Positions 61,101 through 64,000 of a stretch of DNA of 64,000 nt are shown piece by piece. Within the stretch, counting starts at the first letter, position 1, and each line of letters begins with the position of its first letter. The notes beneath the pieces are model-generated. The model made no database searches, was not told the DNA's origin, and worked only from the letters and a program-made list of their open reading frames with translations. The stretch is from CAZSNT01 sp964607765 (GTDB taxonomy: Bacteria; Verrucomicrobiota; Lentisphaeria; Oligosphaerales; JABHEG01), in the NCBI GenBank assembly GCA_964607765.1, contig CAZSNT010000021.1, positions 23,483 through 87,482 on the forward strand, written 5' to 3'. Made by a program: the position numbers and the translations under genes.

Positions 61101-64000
61101 AAGCCCAACGTTCACGGTCGACGAGTCGCTGAGAGTCACCCGAGCCGTCTTCTTCTCGAACGCGAAGTTGCCACGCGCGTAGAAGAACCCGAACACGTTC
61201 AGCTTCACACTCCCCTCAGCCTTCAGGAACTCGCTCGTGTAATCGATGTCCACCGAGCCGCGGCTGCCGGGACCCGTGTTGATCGACAGCTTGCCATCAG
61301 CCACACCATTGCCGTCAAAGTCACTCGTGGTGAAGTCCACAACGGTCGTATTCGGTGTTGCGAACACCGCAGCAGTCGGCGTGGCTTTGATGCCCCCGCC
61401 GGCTTTGTTGATCTTCACCGAGAGGCTGCTCACCTCAACCGTCAAACCGTCAACGCCGATGAACGCGGCGCTGCCCACTGTCGCAGTCAACGCCGTCCAC
61501 GTGCGCTGGTCAGTTTGGGTCAACGGATCAGCCGGCGCTTTCGTCTTCATCAATGCCAGACCGAAATCCACATTCGTCAGGCTCAACCCCATCGCGCCAG
61601 GATTCGACCCCGGACCGTTGATACCCGCAAACGCGTTGTCAACGTGCGCGCCCACGCGCAGCATCTGTACCTCAACAGTCGATGAATCGGCCAGCGTCAC
61701 CGTCGCGTTCGACTTCTCGAACCCAAACGAACCCGTAGCACTGAAGAACCCGAACACATTGAGCGTCAACGCGCCTTCGGCCTTCAGGAACTCGCTCGTG
61801 TAGTCGATGTCGACCGAACCGCGACCGCCAGGCCCCGTATTGATCGACAGCTTGCCGTCAGCCACACCGTTGCCGTCAAAGTCGCTCGCCGTAAAGTCGA
61901 CAACCGTCGTGTTCGGCGTTGCGAACACCGCATCAGCCGGAGTTGTCTTGATCCCGCCACCAGCCTTGTTGATCTGAACAGCAAGGCTCGACACCTCGAC
62001 CGTCAGGCCATCGATACCGATGAACGCAGCACTGCCAACCGTCGCAGTCAACGCGGTCCACGTGCGCTGATCGGTCTGGGTCAGAGGATCAGCAGGAGCC
62101 TTCGTCTTCGCAAGCGCCAGGCCGAAGTCGACGTTCGTCAGGCTCAACCCCATCGCGCCCGGGTTCGATGCCGGACCGTTGATCCCCGCAAAAGCGTTGT
62201 CGACGTGCGCGCCCACGCGCAGCATCTGCACCTCGACAGTGGTCGTGTCAGCCAGCGTCACGGTCGCGTTCGACTTCTCGAACCCGAACGTGCCCGTCGC
62301 GCTGAAGAAGCCGAACACGTCCAGAGTCAGCGCGCCTTCGGCCTTCAGGAACTCACTCGTGTAATCGATGTCCACCGAACCCCTGCCCCCGGGGCCTGTG
62401 TTGATCGACAGCTTGCCGTCAGCCACACCGTTGCCGTCAAAGTCGCTCGCAGCAAAATCGATAACCGTTGTGTTCGGGACGGCGAACGTCGCATCAGCCG
62501 GAGCAGTCTTCATGCCGCCGCCGGCCTTGTTGATCTGAACAGAGAGGCTGCTCACTTCAACCGTCAGGCCATCGATACCGATGAACGCAGCGCTGCCAAC
62601 CGTGGCGGTCAACGCGGTCCACGTACGCTGATCGGTCTGGGTCAGCGGATCGGCAGGCGCCTTCGTCTTCGCGAGCGCCAGGCCGAAGTCGACATTCGTC
62701 AGGCTCAACCCCATCGCGCCAGGATTCGACGCCGGACCGTTGATACCAGCAAAAGCACTATCGACGTGCGCGCCCACGCGCAGCATCTGCACCTCGACAG
62801 TGGTCGTGTCAGCCAGCGTCACCGTCGCGGTCGACTTCTCGAACCCGAACGTGCCAGTCGCACTGAAGAACCCGAACACGTCGAGCGTCAGCGCGCCCTC
62901 GGCTTTCAGGAACTCGCTCGTGTAGTCGATGTCCACCGAGCCGCGGCCACCCGGACCCGTGTTGATCGACAGCTTGCCGTCCGCAACCGTATCGCCGTCG
63001 AAGTCGCTCGCGGCGAAGTCGATAACCGTCGTGTTCGGAGTTGCGAACACCGCATCAGCCGCGGCTGTCTTGATCCCGCCGCCAGCCTTGTTGATCTGAA
63101 CCGCCAGGCTCGACACCTCGACCGTCAGACCGTCGATGCCGATGAACGCGGCGCTGCCAACCGTCGCGGTCAACGCGGTCCACGTGCGCTGATCGGTCTG
63201 AGTCAGCGGATCGGCCGGAGCCTTCGTCTTCGCAAGCACCAGCCCGAAGTCCACATTCGTCAGGCTCAGCCCCATCGCGCCCGGGTTCGATGCCGGACCG
63301 TTGATGCCCGCGAAAGCGTTGTCGACGTGCGCGCCCACACGCAGCATCTGCACCTCGACAGTCGTCGTGTCAGCAAGCGTCACCGTCGCGTTCGACTTCT
63401 CGAACCCGAACGTGCCCGTCGCACTGAAGAACCCGAACACGTCGAGCGTCAGCGCGCCCTCAGCCTTCAGGAACTCGCTCGTGTAGTCGATGTCCACCGA
63501 ACCGCGGCCACCAGGCCCCGTGTTGATCGACAGCTTGCCGTCGGCAACCGTATCACCGTCGAAGTCACTCGCAGCAAAGTCGATGACCGTCGTGTTCGGA
63601 GTTGCGAACACCGCATCAGCCGGAGCGGTCTTGATCCCCCCACCAGCCTTGTTGATCTGAACCGCCAGGCTCGTCACTTCAACCGTCAGACCGTCGATGC
63701 CGATGAACGCAGCACTGCCAACCGTCGCGGTCAACGCGGTCCACGTGCGCTGATCGGTCTGAGTCAGAGGATCGGCGGGAGCCTTCGTCTTGGCCAGCAC
63801 GAGCCCGAAGTCGACATTCGTCAGGCTCAACCCCATCGCGCCCGGGTTCGACGCCGGACCGTTGATACCCGCGAACGCGTTGTCGACGTGCGCGCCCACG
63901 CGCAGCATCTGCACCTCAACGGTCGTCGTGTCCGCCAGCGTCACAGTCGCAGTCGACTTCTCGAACCCGAACGTGCCAGTCGCGCTGAAGAACCCGAACA
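1..64000 (-). CDS. giant multidomain repeat protein, partial (at least 21,332 codons, both ends outside the window)
   Basis: One reading frame (minus strand, codons at 3k..3k+2) runs from 63998 to 3 with no TAA, TAG or TGA found in a by-eye check of every in-frame triplet. The product is rich in Gly, Asp, Ala, Thr and Val and poor in Cys, as expected for an extracellular beta-rich protein. Recognisable families follow each other in the same frame: RTX nonapeptides, FG-GAP, PA14, P-domains, LamG, LRR, ELW repeats and haemagglutinin-like beta-helix. No enzyme active site was recognised. Start codon, signal peptide, secretion signal and stop are all outside the window, so the export route (type I, II, V or IX) cannot be told. 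Proteins of this size are known from Candidatus Omnitrophota and Chlorobium chlorochromatii. Function as a calcium-stabilised surface fibre or adhesin is inferred. The main alternative is a repeat-driven assembly error, but the non-repeated domains between the arrays also keep the frame. Confidence 0.93.
1110..2870 (-). other. beta-helix stretch with one inserted AINA-type module
   Basis: Haemagglutinin-like strands: AADADVVVNAPVTALAGRLA, TGGTLTIGAPVSSLGGAVDV, GGTISIHAANNVTQTINGS, MADGVTTTTASGTLSYSGG and GSVLVSTTAGSLTVAAGEAG. One AINA-type module is inserted at 2290-2540, with TISVNAGQTTSTTVVAAIN. The pattern MADGxTTTTASGxLxYxxG repeats that of the 240-residue super-repeat, so this is an eroded copy of it. 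Confidence 0.65.
2870..4450 (-). repeat. four to five YN-V / TTA-VV-AIN modules
   Basis: Modules of about 105-120 residues: LDALGDNNGIVFTAETAGVT then GVTIRYLDDASLTGDTTA (4200-4440), ARLPGDNNDLTITAAAAG then YNGVTIQFAHSDDITDN (3900-4110), LEGMNNDFELEASAAGEG (3540-3770), LTPLGDNNDIRLEAEGASPE (3210-3440) and a last one at 2880-3090. Most end in VVAEIN or AIIAAV-type helices and a GSGTVHT or GAGTVHT tail. They separate two beta-helix stretches. Confidence 0.75.
5460..6840 (-). repeat. EF-hand-like 56/57-residue repeats, array B (about eight units)
   Basis: The landmark (G)YQIxG recurs at 6732, 6561, 6390, 6219, 6051, 5880, 5712 and 5541, spaced 171 or 168 bp. Each unit reads YDxGIDTxxxDGGDGYQI, GxExGxQTGVYYYDADxD, then (Y)xTGEDVWRDEAGGTAG. 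Loops such as DADADTFYSTGE, DANADAAYTTGE, DANQDGVHTAGE and DADGNSAYTVGE put acidic residues at positions 1, 3 or 5 and Glu at 12, as in EF-hands. Calcium binding is inferred. The array is inserted between SGTIRDAGTG and DVYANGLRLSAG of a beta-helix unit. Confidence 0.85.
9040..9400 (-). repeat. EF-hand-like 56-residue repeats, array A (about two units)
   Basis: Two units 168 bp apart (landmark GYQL(I)SG at 9291 and 9123). They read EEDLWVDEDGGTAGVYDHG, IDTPVFGGSDGYQLSGGETG, TGVYYYDPNADGYTEGDD and LYYYDADASGLYDDGV. The loops DPNADGYTEGDD and DADASGLYDDGV resemble 12-residue EF-hand or dockerin calcium loops. The array lies between NGTISDAAGTG and DVYAYQLRLTAG, the same point of the beta-helix super-repeat used by array B. 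Confidence 0.8.
10850..11500 (-). repeat. two to three YN-V / TTA-VV-AIN modules
   Basis: Modules of the 18540-22690 family: DLVFTARGQGTAFNDVIIKI with VDDGTVSGDIAAAYYDD and ILTIKVDLDNT (11320-11500), and DVLVTAENVGAADYADYNGV with VDGVAAGAETSVFH (10860-11170). They interrupt the beta-helix region. The insertion pattern matches the other scattered copies. Confidence 0.75.
11500..13550 (-). other. haemagglutinin-like beta-helix region, N-terminal part
   Basis: About 680 residues of short strands and Gly/Asp turns typical of right-handed beta-helices in filamentous-haemagglutinin-like proteins. Examples are GDIEVRNLSGVLQVAG, GGDIILTTDSIDIDAQVRSW, GGITVVGTFSTRNNATVHL and GGNVTIVAADQVRFNSAVT. Repeat length is irregular (about 20-25 residues per turn) without strict tandem DNA repeats. 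A rigid rod-like role is inferred. Confidence 0.7.
13550..13860 (-). other. RTX repeats ending the LRR block
   Basis: Four successive RTX turns: GGIGDDALTIG, GGIGNDTLNGGAGADRLYGG, GDDTLQGAAGNDVLSGGTG and SDTFIFSDGWGDDTV. They are closed by NELVTDSGSDTLDFSAVSS, the common C-terminal cap motif of RTX blocks (DTLDFS). Calcium binding is expected from the family. Confidence 0.9.
14100..15310 (-). other. leucine-rich repeats split by a LamG domain
   Basis: The N-terminal half (14990-15310) has a cap DPQVHIPDDALRAGIAEAL and then bacterial-type LRRs: LIDLQLDNLGIVDLTGLQF, AQTLNLNGNRVADFALLQP and LVNLSVDHN. After the LamG domain, two more LRRs follow at 14110-14290: PISLTRLSADHNRITDISA and MELTFLSLDGSTF. 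LRRs normally make one continuous solenoid for protein binding. Here the strand LVNLSVDHN runs straight into GALVFDGNDDVVSV, the first strand of LamG. Confidence 0.8.
14375..14970 (-). other. LamG / concanavalin A-like lectin domain
   Basis: About 200 residues (about 16,343-16,541) with the hallmarks of bacterial LamG domains: GALVFDGNDDVVSVTVN at the start, DKFTVTFRFLAP, ISAELNGTSIQSSG, LADGQWHHVAYVFGA, LYIDGVLRASEN, GLAIGFARDADNPHFRG and VLDDVRIWEDDLTAA, and then DLIGRWSFDEGDNDYAYDTS. The DGQWHHVAYVF and VLDDVRIW motifs are diagnostic. Such domains bind glycans or proteins, so this is a candidate ligand-binding element. Confidence 0.92.
15370..15520 (-). other. short RTX stretch
   Basis: A three-turn RTX stretch, DLDEIHGGDGDDTILGSG then HDQLYGESGEDTFVAEP, between ELW cluster II and the LRR block. 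The GGDGDDTIL turn fits the RTX nonapeptide exactly. It probably acts as a small calcium-bound linker. Confidence 0.8.
15520..18540 (-). repeat. ELWxSDGTxxGT repeat cluster II
   Basis: About twenty units of 40-55 residues, the larger of the two ELW clusters. Examples are QLWSSDGETAGTQAM, VLWKTDGGNPQTVL, LWVSDGVFAVEVATV, LWSSEGTLATTAAV, LFKSNDSGTGAV, ELWVTDGTLGGT, ELWKSDGTAAGTALV and VLWKSDGTAEGTVPV. Each unit has two hydrophobic strands (LxAVGxxLFFTV). An irregular segment at 17040-17460 lacks the signature and reads TRLEGGTYYLKVYDPAG. A propeller-type fold is inferred. Confidence 0.85.
18540..22690 (-). repeat. array of about 100-residue YN-V / TTA-VV-AIN modules
   Basis: About a dozen modules of 80-110 residues following the pattern GANNDIxLxA, YNxVxVxxVDDGxxxG, AxYDxxxxxLTIxIxxGxTTAxxVVxAIN, then a Thr/Ser-rich end. 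Examples are DITVRLFDDGRVSGADAF, TVTVYINEGETTANAVITEI and LTVRIDSGQTQAVTIKNAIN. The last strand-helix pair resembles the flagellin hook IN motif. The same family recurs at 1-1110, 2290-2540, 2870-4450, 10850-11500, 25190-25450 and 30540-30830, making it the most widespread module of the protein. Function unknown. Confidence 0.75.
19567..21466 (-). repeat. three tandem copies of a 211-residue double module (633 bp)
   Basis: The motif (E)FYASGG starts at 19567, 20200 and 20833, exactly 633 bp apart, and a shifted equivalent (FNSTSGG) lies near 21475. Each unit holds two sub-modules: one with TYNVGVTITKNKGAGEDAEA, ATYTVGDANIVVDVRSNGTS and a DVANAIDALDEF helix, and one with AYDDVDIDIRATLTSGGPA, TASYSNGLITLNIRQDGST and IADAIDSVTEF. 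Unit ends carry ASGGQNDK or ASGGDTT. The copies are strongly similar at DNA level, pointing to recent duplication. Confidence 0.85.
22690..24080 (-). repeat. ELWxSDGTxxGT repeat cluster I
   Basis: About ten copies of a 40-55-residue unit with the signature (E/V/R)LWKSDGTAxGT followed by a strand and an FFTV or LFFxA strand. Examples are QLWKSSGTAPGTVMV, ELWKSDGTAVTTAAV, RLWVSDGTAGGTVAV, VLWKSDASGTD, ELWQTNGTQAQTQIA and KLWKSSGTALTT. This is the ELW repeat known from large surface proteins of planctomycetes and cyanobacteria and thought to form beta-propellers. The ligand is unknown. Confidence 0.85.
24360..25690 (-). other. FG-GAP repeat cluster II with one inserted AINA-type module
   Basis: FG-GAP turns GDVNGDSLDDIALVNR (25640), GDLNDDGYDDFAVSR (25080), GDFNGDGEQDLAIGQ (24850) and VDLDADGMDDLLVGAPG (24590), each followed by an aromatic strand such as VYVFYS or TYVIYGA, as in integrin-alpha propellers. 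A 90-residue module of the 18540-22690 type is inserted at 25190-25450 (ALRVEAKATTNAFDAYTVEF, then VSTVYSVGAKTLTVRV). The segment 24080-24360 is a short beta linker. Confidence 0.8.
25690..27350 (-). other. four tandem proprotein-convertase P-domain-like modules
   Basis: Modules at about 26925-27350, 26505-26895, 26115-26495 and 25690-26105. Each has DVDVTLDITHPNVEDL or YDYDLDIYLISPQGT, then G-x-G-x-N or D, the loop IQAGAAPYNGVFVP or IQSGTAPFTASYKP, and ends (P)xGTWTLEIRDRLGGDKGW then L-x-x-W-x-L. This matches the P/Homo B domain found with subtilisin-like proteases and in large bacterial surface proteins. The four copies are diverged, so the duplication is old. No protease domain is present in the window, so a structural or binding role is inferred. 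Confidence 0.85.
27420..27945 (-). other. PA14 domain
   Basis: About 175 residues (residues about 12,018-12,193) matching PA14 beta-barrel domains. Landmarks are GTGLRAWYYND at the start, FSVRWKGYVQVRHTGNYTFQ, the catalytically inert but conserved VSDDGARLWID, VDAWHDQG, LTEGEKYMIQMEYFEN and VDLRWTGPG at the end. All are typical core motifs. PA14 domains bind carbohydrates in glycosidases, adhesins and yeast flocculins, so this is a candidate ligand-binding head. It follows the FG-GAP cluster directly and precedes four P-domains. Confidence 0.92.
28190..31060 (-). other. FG-GAP (integrin alpha-type) repeat cluster I
   Basis: At least eight FG-GAP or VCBS-like turns with the calcium loop DxDGDGxxD, including GDVNGDGYADFIAAV (about 30930), GDYNGDGYADIAVAV (30370), GDLDDDSKDDLIV (30180), GDIDGDGEDEFAAS (29320), GDTDGDGVADIAAMG (29190), QDVNNDGVADIALAEP (28950), GDFDGDGADDAVVYG (28660) and GDLDGDGKTDLAF (28510). 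These form blades of beta-propellers that bind Ca2+ and often ligands. A jelly-roll domain (29585-30100) splits the cluster, and PA14 and P-domains follow. One AINA-type module is inserted near 30540-30830. Confidence 0.85.
29585..30100 (-). other. jelly-roll (MAM / immune-inhibitor-A-like) domain inserted among FG-GAP repeats
   Basis: About 170 residues starting at FETDLDDFTVAGDLWHR, with SASWSLYFGQSTG, strands SDSVDLTGIVSASLKFNYFL, VFVSTDNFTTSTLLASN, FAGQTIKIRFEFDSVDN and the typical end EGWYVDDVEV. The GWYVDDV signature and the order of strands are characteristic of beta-jelly-roll domains attached to secreted peptidases and adhesins, which usually bind carbohydrate or protein. No peptidase domain accompanies it here. 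It lies within the FG-GAP cluster as a continuous in-frame insertion. Confidence 0.7.
31060..33010 (-). other. RTX turns alternating with AINA-like modules
   Basis: RTX clusters at 32840-32960 (GGTGHDVLSGGAGEDWIFGG) and 31870-32030 (GGTGNDKLFGGAYDDVISGG, GGRGNDYIDGGAGIDLLAGD) alternate with two small modules. One is at 32300-32530, with NNTNIHDLVADIEAAM. The other is at 31200-31450, with DGRDPVDVTLPRASTLDNG then DLATDINTAIAG. Both belong to the family seen at 33790-36300. The stretch 31470-31800 resembles a beta-sandwich (WYIIPTPYAAEQFGNADAAR) but is not assigned. Confidence 0.65.
33010..33790 (-). other. pair of pre-peptidase C-terminal (PPC)-like beta domains
   Basis: Two domains of about 110-130 residues with the PPC hallmarks: FTGLTMDSPDDTDWYSFQF and VGLTLHSADDVDWFVFDL start each, followed by LxLxxxSGNLAMTLYDADG, and the second ends VYVKVESTDGNPATYELF. 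The D-x-DW(Y/F)xF signature and final strand match PPC domains found in many secreted bacterial proteins. They probably act as small stable beta-sandwich modules. Family call from motif recognition only. Confidence 0.75.
33790..36300 (-). repeat. DDLVADVNTALVAAGIGD modules with interspersed RTX turns
   Basis: Modules of about 75-110 residues recur near 36190, 35850, 34740, 34440 and 34095. They read NGRLSADAHFSLVLSGN, a VTVAKSATDDN stretch, DDLVADVNTALVAAGIGD and VVAGRNQL or VEAGRNGSRLTLS. The helix DLVADVNTALxAAG after a beta strand recalls the flagellin hook IN motif (TLxDLVxAIN), which is a resemblance only. RTX turns break the array at 35390-35540 (GGPFDDSLYGGTGLDFMYG) and a degenerate set lies at 34900-35010. 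Function unknown. Confidence 0.6.
36300..38370 (-). other. classical RTX repeat region II
   Basis: Dense GGxGxDxLxG repeats, for example DDLYGGLGNDIMFGGPADDL, GGDDDVVRGGAGNDKVRGDY, LDGGAGVDRLYGNLRGDVLY, GGNDKLYGGSGEDELLGGG and EGQDGNDTLYGGGGIDIM (37210-38280), and again at 36360-36620. The stretch 36650-37200 lacks RTX turns and holds one small module with LVSEINTAIGNSDL. Calcium-binding beta-roll folding is expected from the family. This is the most typical haemolysin-type segment of the window. Confidence 0.9.
38380..41290 (-). repeat. composite RTX module with LGDNG and RDNSR-V-RIE signatures, eight tandem copies of 117-135 residues
   Basis: The Arg codon of the RDxSRxVTRIE signature lies at 41265, 40914, 40554, 40161, 39768, 39378 and 38991, spacings of 351, 360, 393, 393, 390 and 387 bp, with a more divergent eighth copy near 38585. 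Each unit reads GGDDxIDLTG, GADIILGGNGDDTI, LLGDNGVVVMDDGTAAS, DVYSTEPTYGG, GGPGADIILGG and ILGDSGYITRDNSRTVTRIE. GGxGxD turns alternate with two LGD(N/S)G turns, so each unit is a mixture of classical RTX and a variant calcium turn. The copies are diverged but colinear. Confidence 0.85.
41290..43080 (-). other. linker region with scattered GGGNDT-type repeats
   Basis: About 595 residues that join RTX region I to the LGDNG array. It has isolated RTX-like turns such as PDGNDRVTV, TGGGNDTINL, TGGGSDTVNV, TRGGNDAISVYSDG, GGGNDTVLV and GQSGNDLIDASRAVG. Between them are longer strand-loop stretches such as ETSEYYMYDTNDQGLVNLV and NEGQKTITPTPNPATIPVN. Spacing is irregular, so this is probably a decayed RTX or beta-helix stretch. 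No binding or catalytic motif was identified. Confidence 0.55.
43083..43382 (-). other. tryptophan-rich island inside the RTX region
   Basis: In these 100 codons I count 12 Trp, for example in DWAHAYRRWSWWGWRS and FWESIWGYFHGTNQ, whereas Trp is rare elsewhere in the protein. Pro-rich segments flank it: GDPPPLLFDPPEYEYQPP on the N-terminal side (43385-43470) and EPVIVDPPPIALKEP on the C-terminal side (43030-43075). It looks like a separately folding domain inserted between RTX blocks through proline linkers. I do not recognise a family. Confidence 0.7.
43440..46010 (-). other. RTX-type calcium-binding repeat region I
   Basis: RTX nonapeptide-like repeats (GGxGxDxxx) begin with GASGNDLVAV and GQDGDDYLIY near 46000. 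The densest run is at 45620-45860 (GGAGNDQL, GGSGNDILVGGPGNDTL, GGNDDDLI). More copies are near 44800-44900 and 43440-43880 (GGAGNDRFVLKTF, GGTGDDTIHIGGD). Such repeats bind Ca2+ between turns of a parallel beta-roll after export to calcium-rich surroundings. Between RTX blocks are stretches such as YVFGRAGNDNFLLDD that keep a looser GxGxD pattern. RTX repeats often go with type I secretion, but the C-terminal signal is outside the window. Confidence 0.85.
46255..49665 (-). other. beta-rich region with repeated FRLSGVF / GPLGEVLAFGYLEIN modules
   Basis: About 1,135 residues (about 4,779-5,914). A long module recurs at least at 47640-47960 and 48640-48900: FRLSGVF, strand, FVNAELQIGPDDFSIFDFSA, LGVLVINSDGFA, then a long strand with SIGNA or TMGSA. 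Related half-modules read LGPLGEVLAFGYLEINRNGV and LGPFGHLDAAGNLMVDREGV. The region closes with long amphipathic strands rich in Lys and Phe (46255-46640). It looks like a large continuous beta structure. No catalytic motif is visible. Two of the few cysteine clusters of the protein lie here (47090-47120 and 47440-47470). Confidence 0.5.
49665..51645 (-). other. five Ig-like modules of the same type as 53883-54625
   Basis: Modules begin near 51645, 51310, 50960, 50600 and 49990. Each starts with a strand such as AVVTFPGQD, PTADLVDPSDGSNF or PTATLVDPG and then GYIDV or GYIEL. Each ends with a Trp/Phe-Asp-Gly-Asn element, such as GSWLDDTGYANP, GIFEDSLGNANAGETETF or DSWEDMAGNRNIAHSDNF. They share landmarks with the two modules at 53883-54625. 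The fourth module is about 200 residues long because it carries an extra inserted segment (50140-50400) containing ALDGGAVPDALRATF, which is reported separately. A spacer role is inferred. Confidence 0.65.
51645..53880 (-). other. beta-rich region without recognised domain
   Basis: About 745 residues (about 3,373-4,118) with many short alternating hydrophobic strands and Gly turns, for example GPTIGLTGLKFKKGKLILT, FNIKGSIEPYDDDGNPSTP, and GPLRLSGEARHFAFQGDGDF. No enzyme or known binding motif is visible. Repeated phrases such as LSGEA and ASIGVSIQAQAFGGEL recall amphipathic beta-sheet proteins such as the AsmA/TamB group, but this resemblance is loose and only an inference. There is little internal DNA repetition, so this is a unique anchor for assembly checks. 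Confidence 0.5.
53883..54625 (-). other. two Ig-like (bacterial Ig / SbsA-type) modules
   Basis: Two successive modules of about 115-125 residues (residues about 3,124-3,372). Each begins with a PTADL or PTANL strand, has an Asn/Asp-ILD-GxEF core, an NTYRYY or NTYRYS strand, and ends with SSWTDAAGSPN or GSWADNLGN followed by ETETFMV or EVEKFTV. The SW-D-x-x-GN ending and the final aromatic-T-V strand are typical of bacterial Ig-like modules in surface proteins. They sit between the long repeat array and the beta-rich unknown region and probably act as spacers. Exact family assignment is uncertain. Confidence 0.65.
54833..56819 (-). repeat. divergent C-terminal members of the same repeat family, 177 and 154 residues
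   Basis: The FEKS-equivalent position recurs at 56288, 55757, 55295 and 54833, giving spacings of 531, 531, 462 and 462 bp. Copies keep the order KLGLVLFKK, GGARLLGIEGLELSGSLGLR and VNKTGQTVNENVSVPLPDG, but lack part of the loop seen in the longer units. Identity between neighbours is much lower than in the 540 and 561 bp arrays, so this is the older edge of the family. Function unknown; a beta-rich structural role is inferred. Confidence 0.8.
56819..61157 (-). repeat. 180-residue tandem repeats (540 bp), eight units including two of 181 and 185 residues
   Basis: The motif (F)TFEKSSS recurs at 60602, 60062, 59522, 58982, 58442, 57902 and 57362, spaced exactly 540 bp, with flanking units of 555 bp (to 61157) and 543 bp (to 56819). 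Units read LLVGAHVTSAFVGLNGPAD, a loop with DVNGDGVVDN or DTDGDGVVDN resembling a calcium loop, SGVDFGLALYKPKT, WTSLKASV, VEINKGGGTIAGG and FGFFYADGSFTFEKS. They are clear relatives of the 187-residue units upstream in the protein (shared GAHV, FGL, INK and FEKS landmarks), so both sub-arrays come from one ancestral module. Family unknown. Confidence 0.9.
61157..64000 (-). repeat. 187-residue tandem repeats (561 bp), five complete units plus a partial one
   Basis: The motif FGFEKS recurs with its codons at 63962, 63401, 62840, 62279, 61718 and 61157, exactly 561 bp apart each time. Within each unit I read, in order, FGFEKS, a VEVQMLRVGAHVDNAFAGIN-type strand, TNVDFGLVLAKTKAPADPL, a WTALTATVGSAAFIGIDGL strand, INKAGGGIKT, and a loop DFDGDTVADGKLSIN that looks like a Ca-binding DxDGD loop. 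Neighbouring units are nearly identical in DNA and differ mostly at third positions, which points to recent in-frame duplication. The window ends within the array, so the total copy number is unknown. No known family is recognised. Alternating hydrophobic residues suggest a beta-strand-rich fold. Confidence 0.9.

Noticed and set aside
54833..64000. Insertion sequences or a transposon array
   Set aside because: No transposase, inverted repeats or target-site duplications were seen; the units are in-frame protein repeats.
1..64000. Modular polyketide or nonribosomal peptide synthase as an explanation for the giant gene
   Set aside because: No ketosynthase, acyltransferase, condensation, adenylation or carrier-protein motif is visible; the content is RTX, FG-GAP, PA14 and other surface-protein modules.

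Overview
The whole 64 kb window lies inside one protein-coding gene on the minus strand, open at both ends. In the minus-strand frame whose codons occupy positions 3k to 3k+2, I read every in-frame triplet by eye from 63998 down to 3 and found no stop: 21,332 consecutive sense codons, roughly 2.1-2.3 MDa. The translation is coherent protein along its full length. I see no intergenic gap, second gene, RNA gene, promoter, terminator, insertion sequence or CRISPR array. Residue numbers below count from 63998 (residue 1) downwards. The true N and C termini, and so the signal peptide, secretion signal and anchor, lie outside the window.

GC is about 60-65% and the standard bacterial code fits. The domain repertoire is that of giant secreted or surface proteins: RTX, FG-GAP, PA14, P-domain, LamG, LRR, ELW repeats and haemagglutinin-like beta-helix. 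Such proteins occur in Planctomycetota and other PVC bacteria, Candidatus Omnitrophota, and green sulfur consortium bacteria such as Chlorobium chlorochromatii. I cannot fix the phylum from this window.

Layout, N to C (descending coordinates): 64000-54833, at least 17 tandem beta-type repeats whose length falls from 187 to 180, 177 and 154 residues; 54625-49665, two sets of Ig-like modules around a beta-rich unknown region; 49665-46255, further beta-rich modules; 46010-41290, RTX-type calcium-binding repeats interrupted by a tryptophan-rich island; 41290-38380, eight copies of a composite LGDNG RTX module; 38370-31060, classical RTX, small AINA-like modules and a pre-peptidase-type pair; 31060-24360, an interaction block of FG-GAP repeats, a jelly roll, PA14 and four P-domains; 24080-15520, two ELW-repeat clusters flanking a large array of about 100-residue modules; 15310-13550, LRR-LamG-LRR and RTX; 13550-1, haemagglutinin-like beta-helix repeats with two EF-hand-like arrays inserted, then 115-residue tandem modules.

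No catalytic domain is recognisable. The best inference is an extracellular, calcium-stabilised fibre or adhesin built as beads on a string, with candidate ligand-binding heads (PA14, P-domains, LamG, jelly roll) in its middle. Adhesion, predation or symbiosis are plausible roles, but nothing here proves one.
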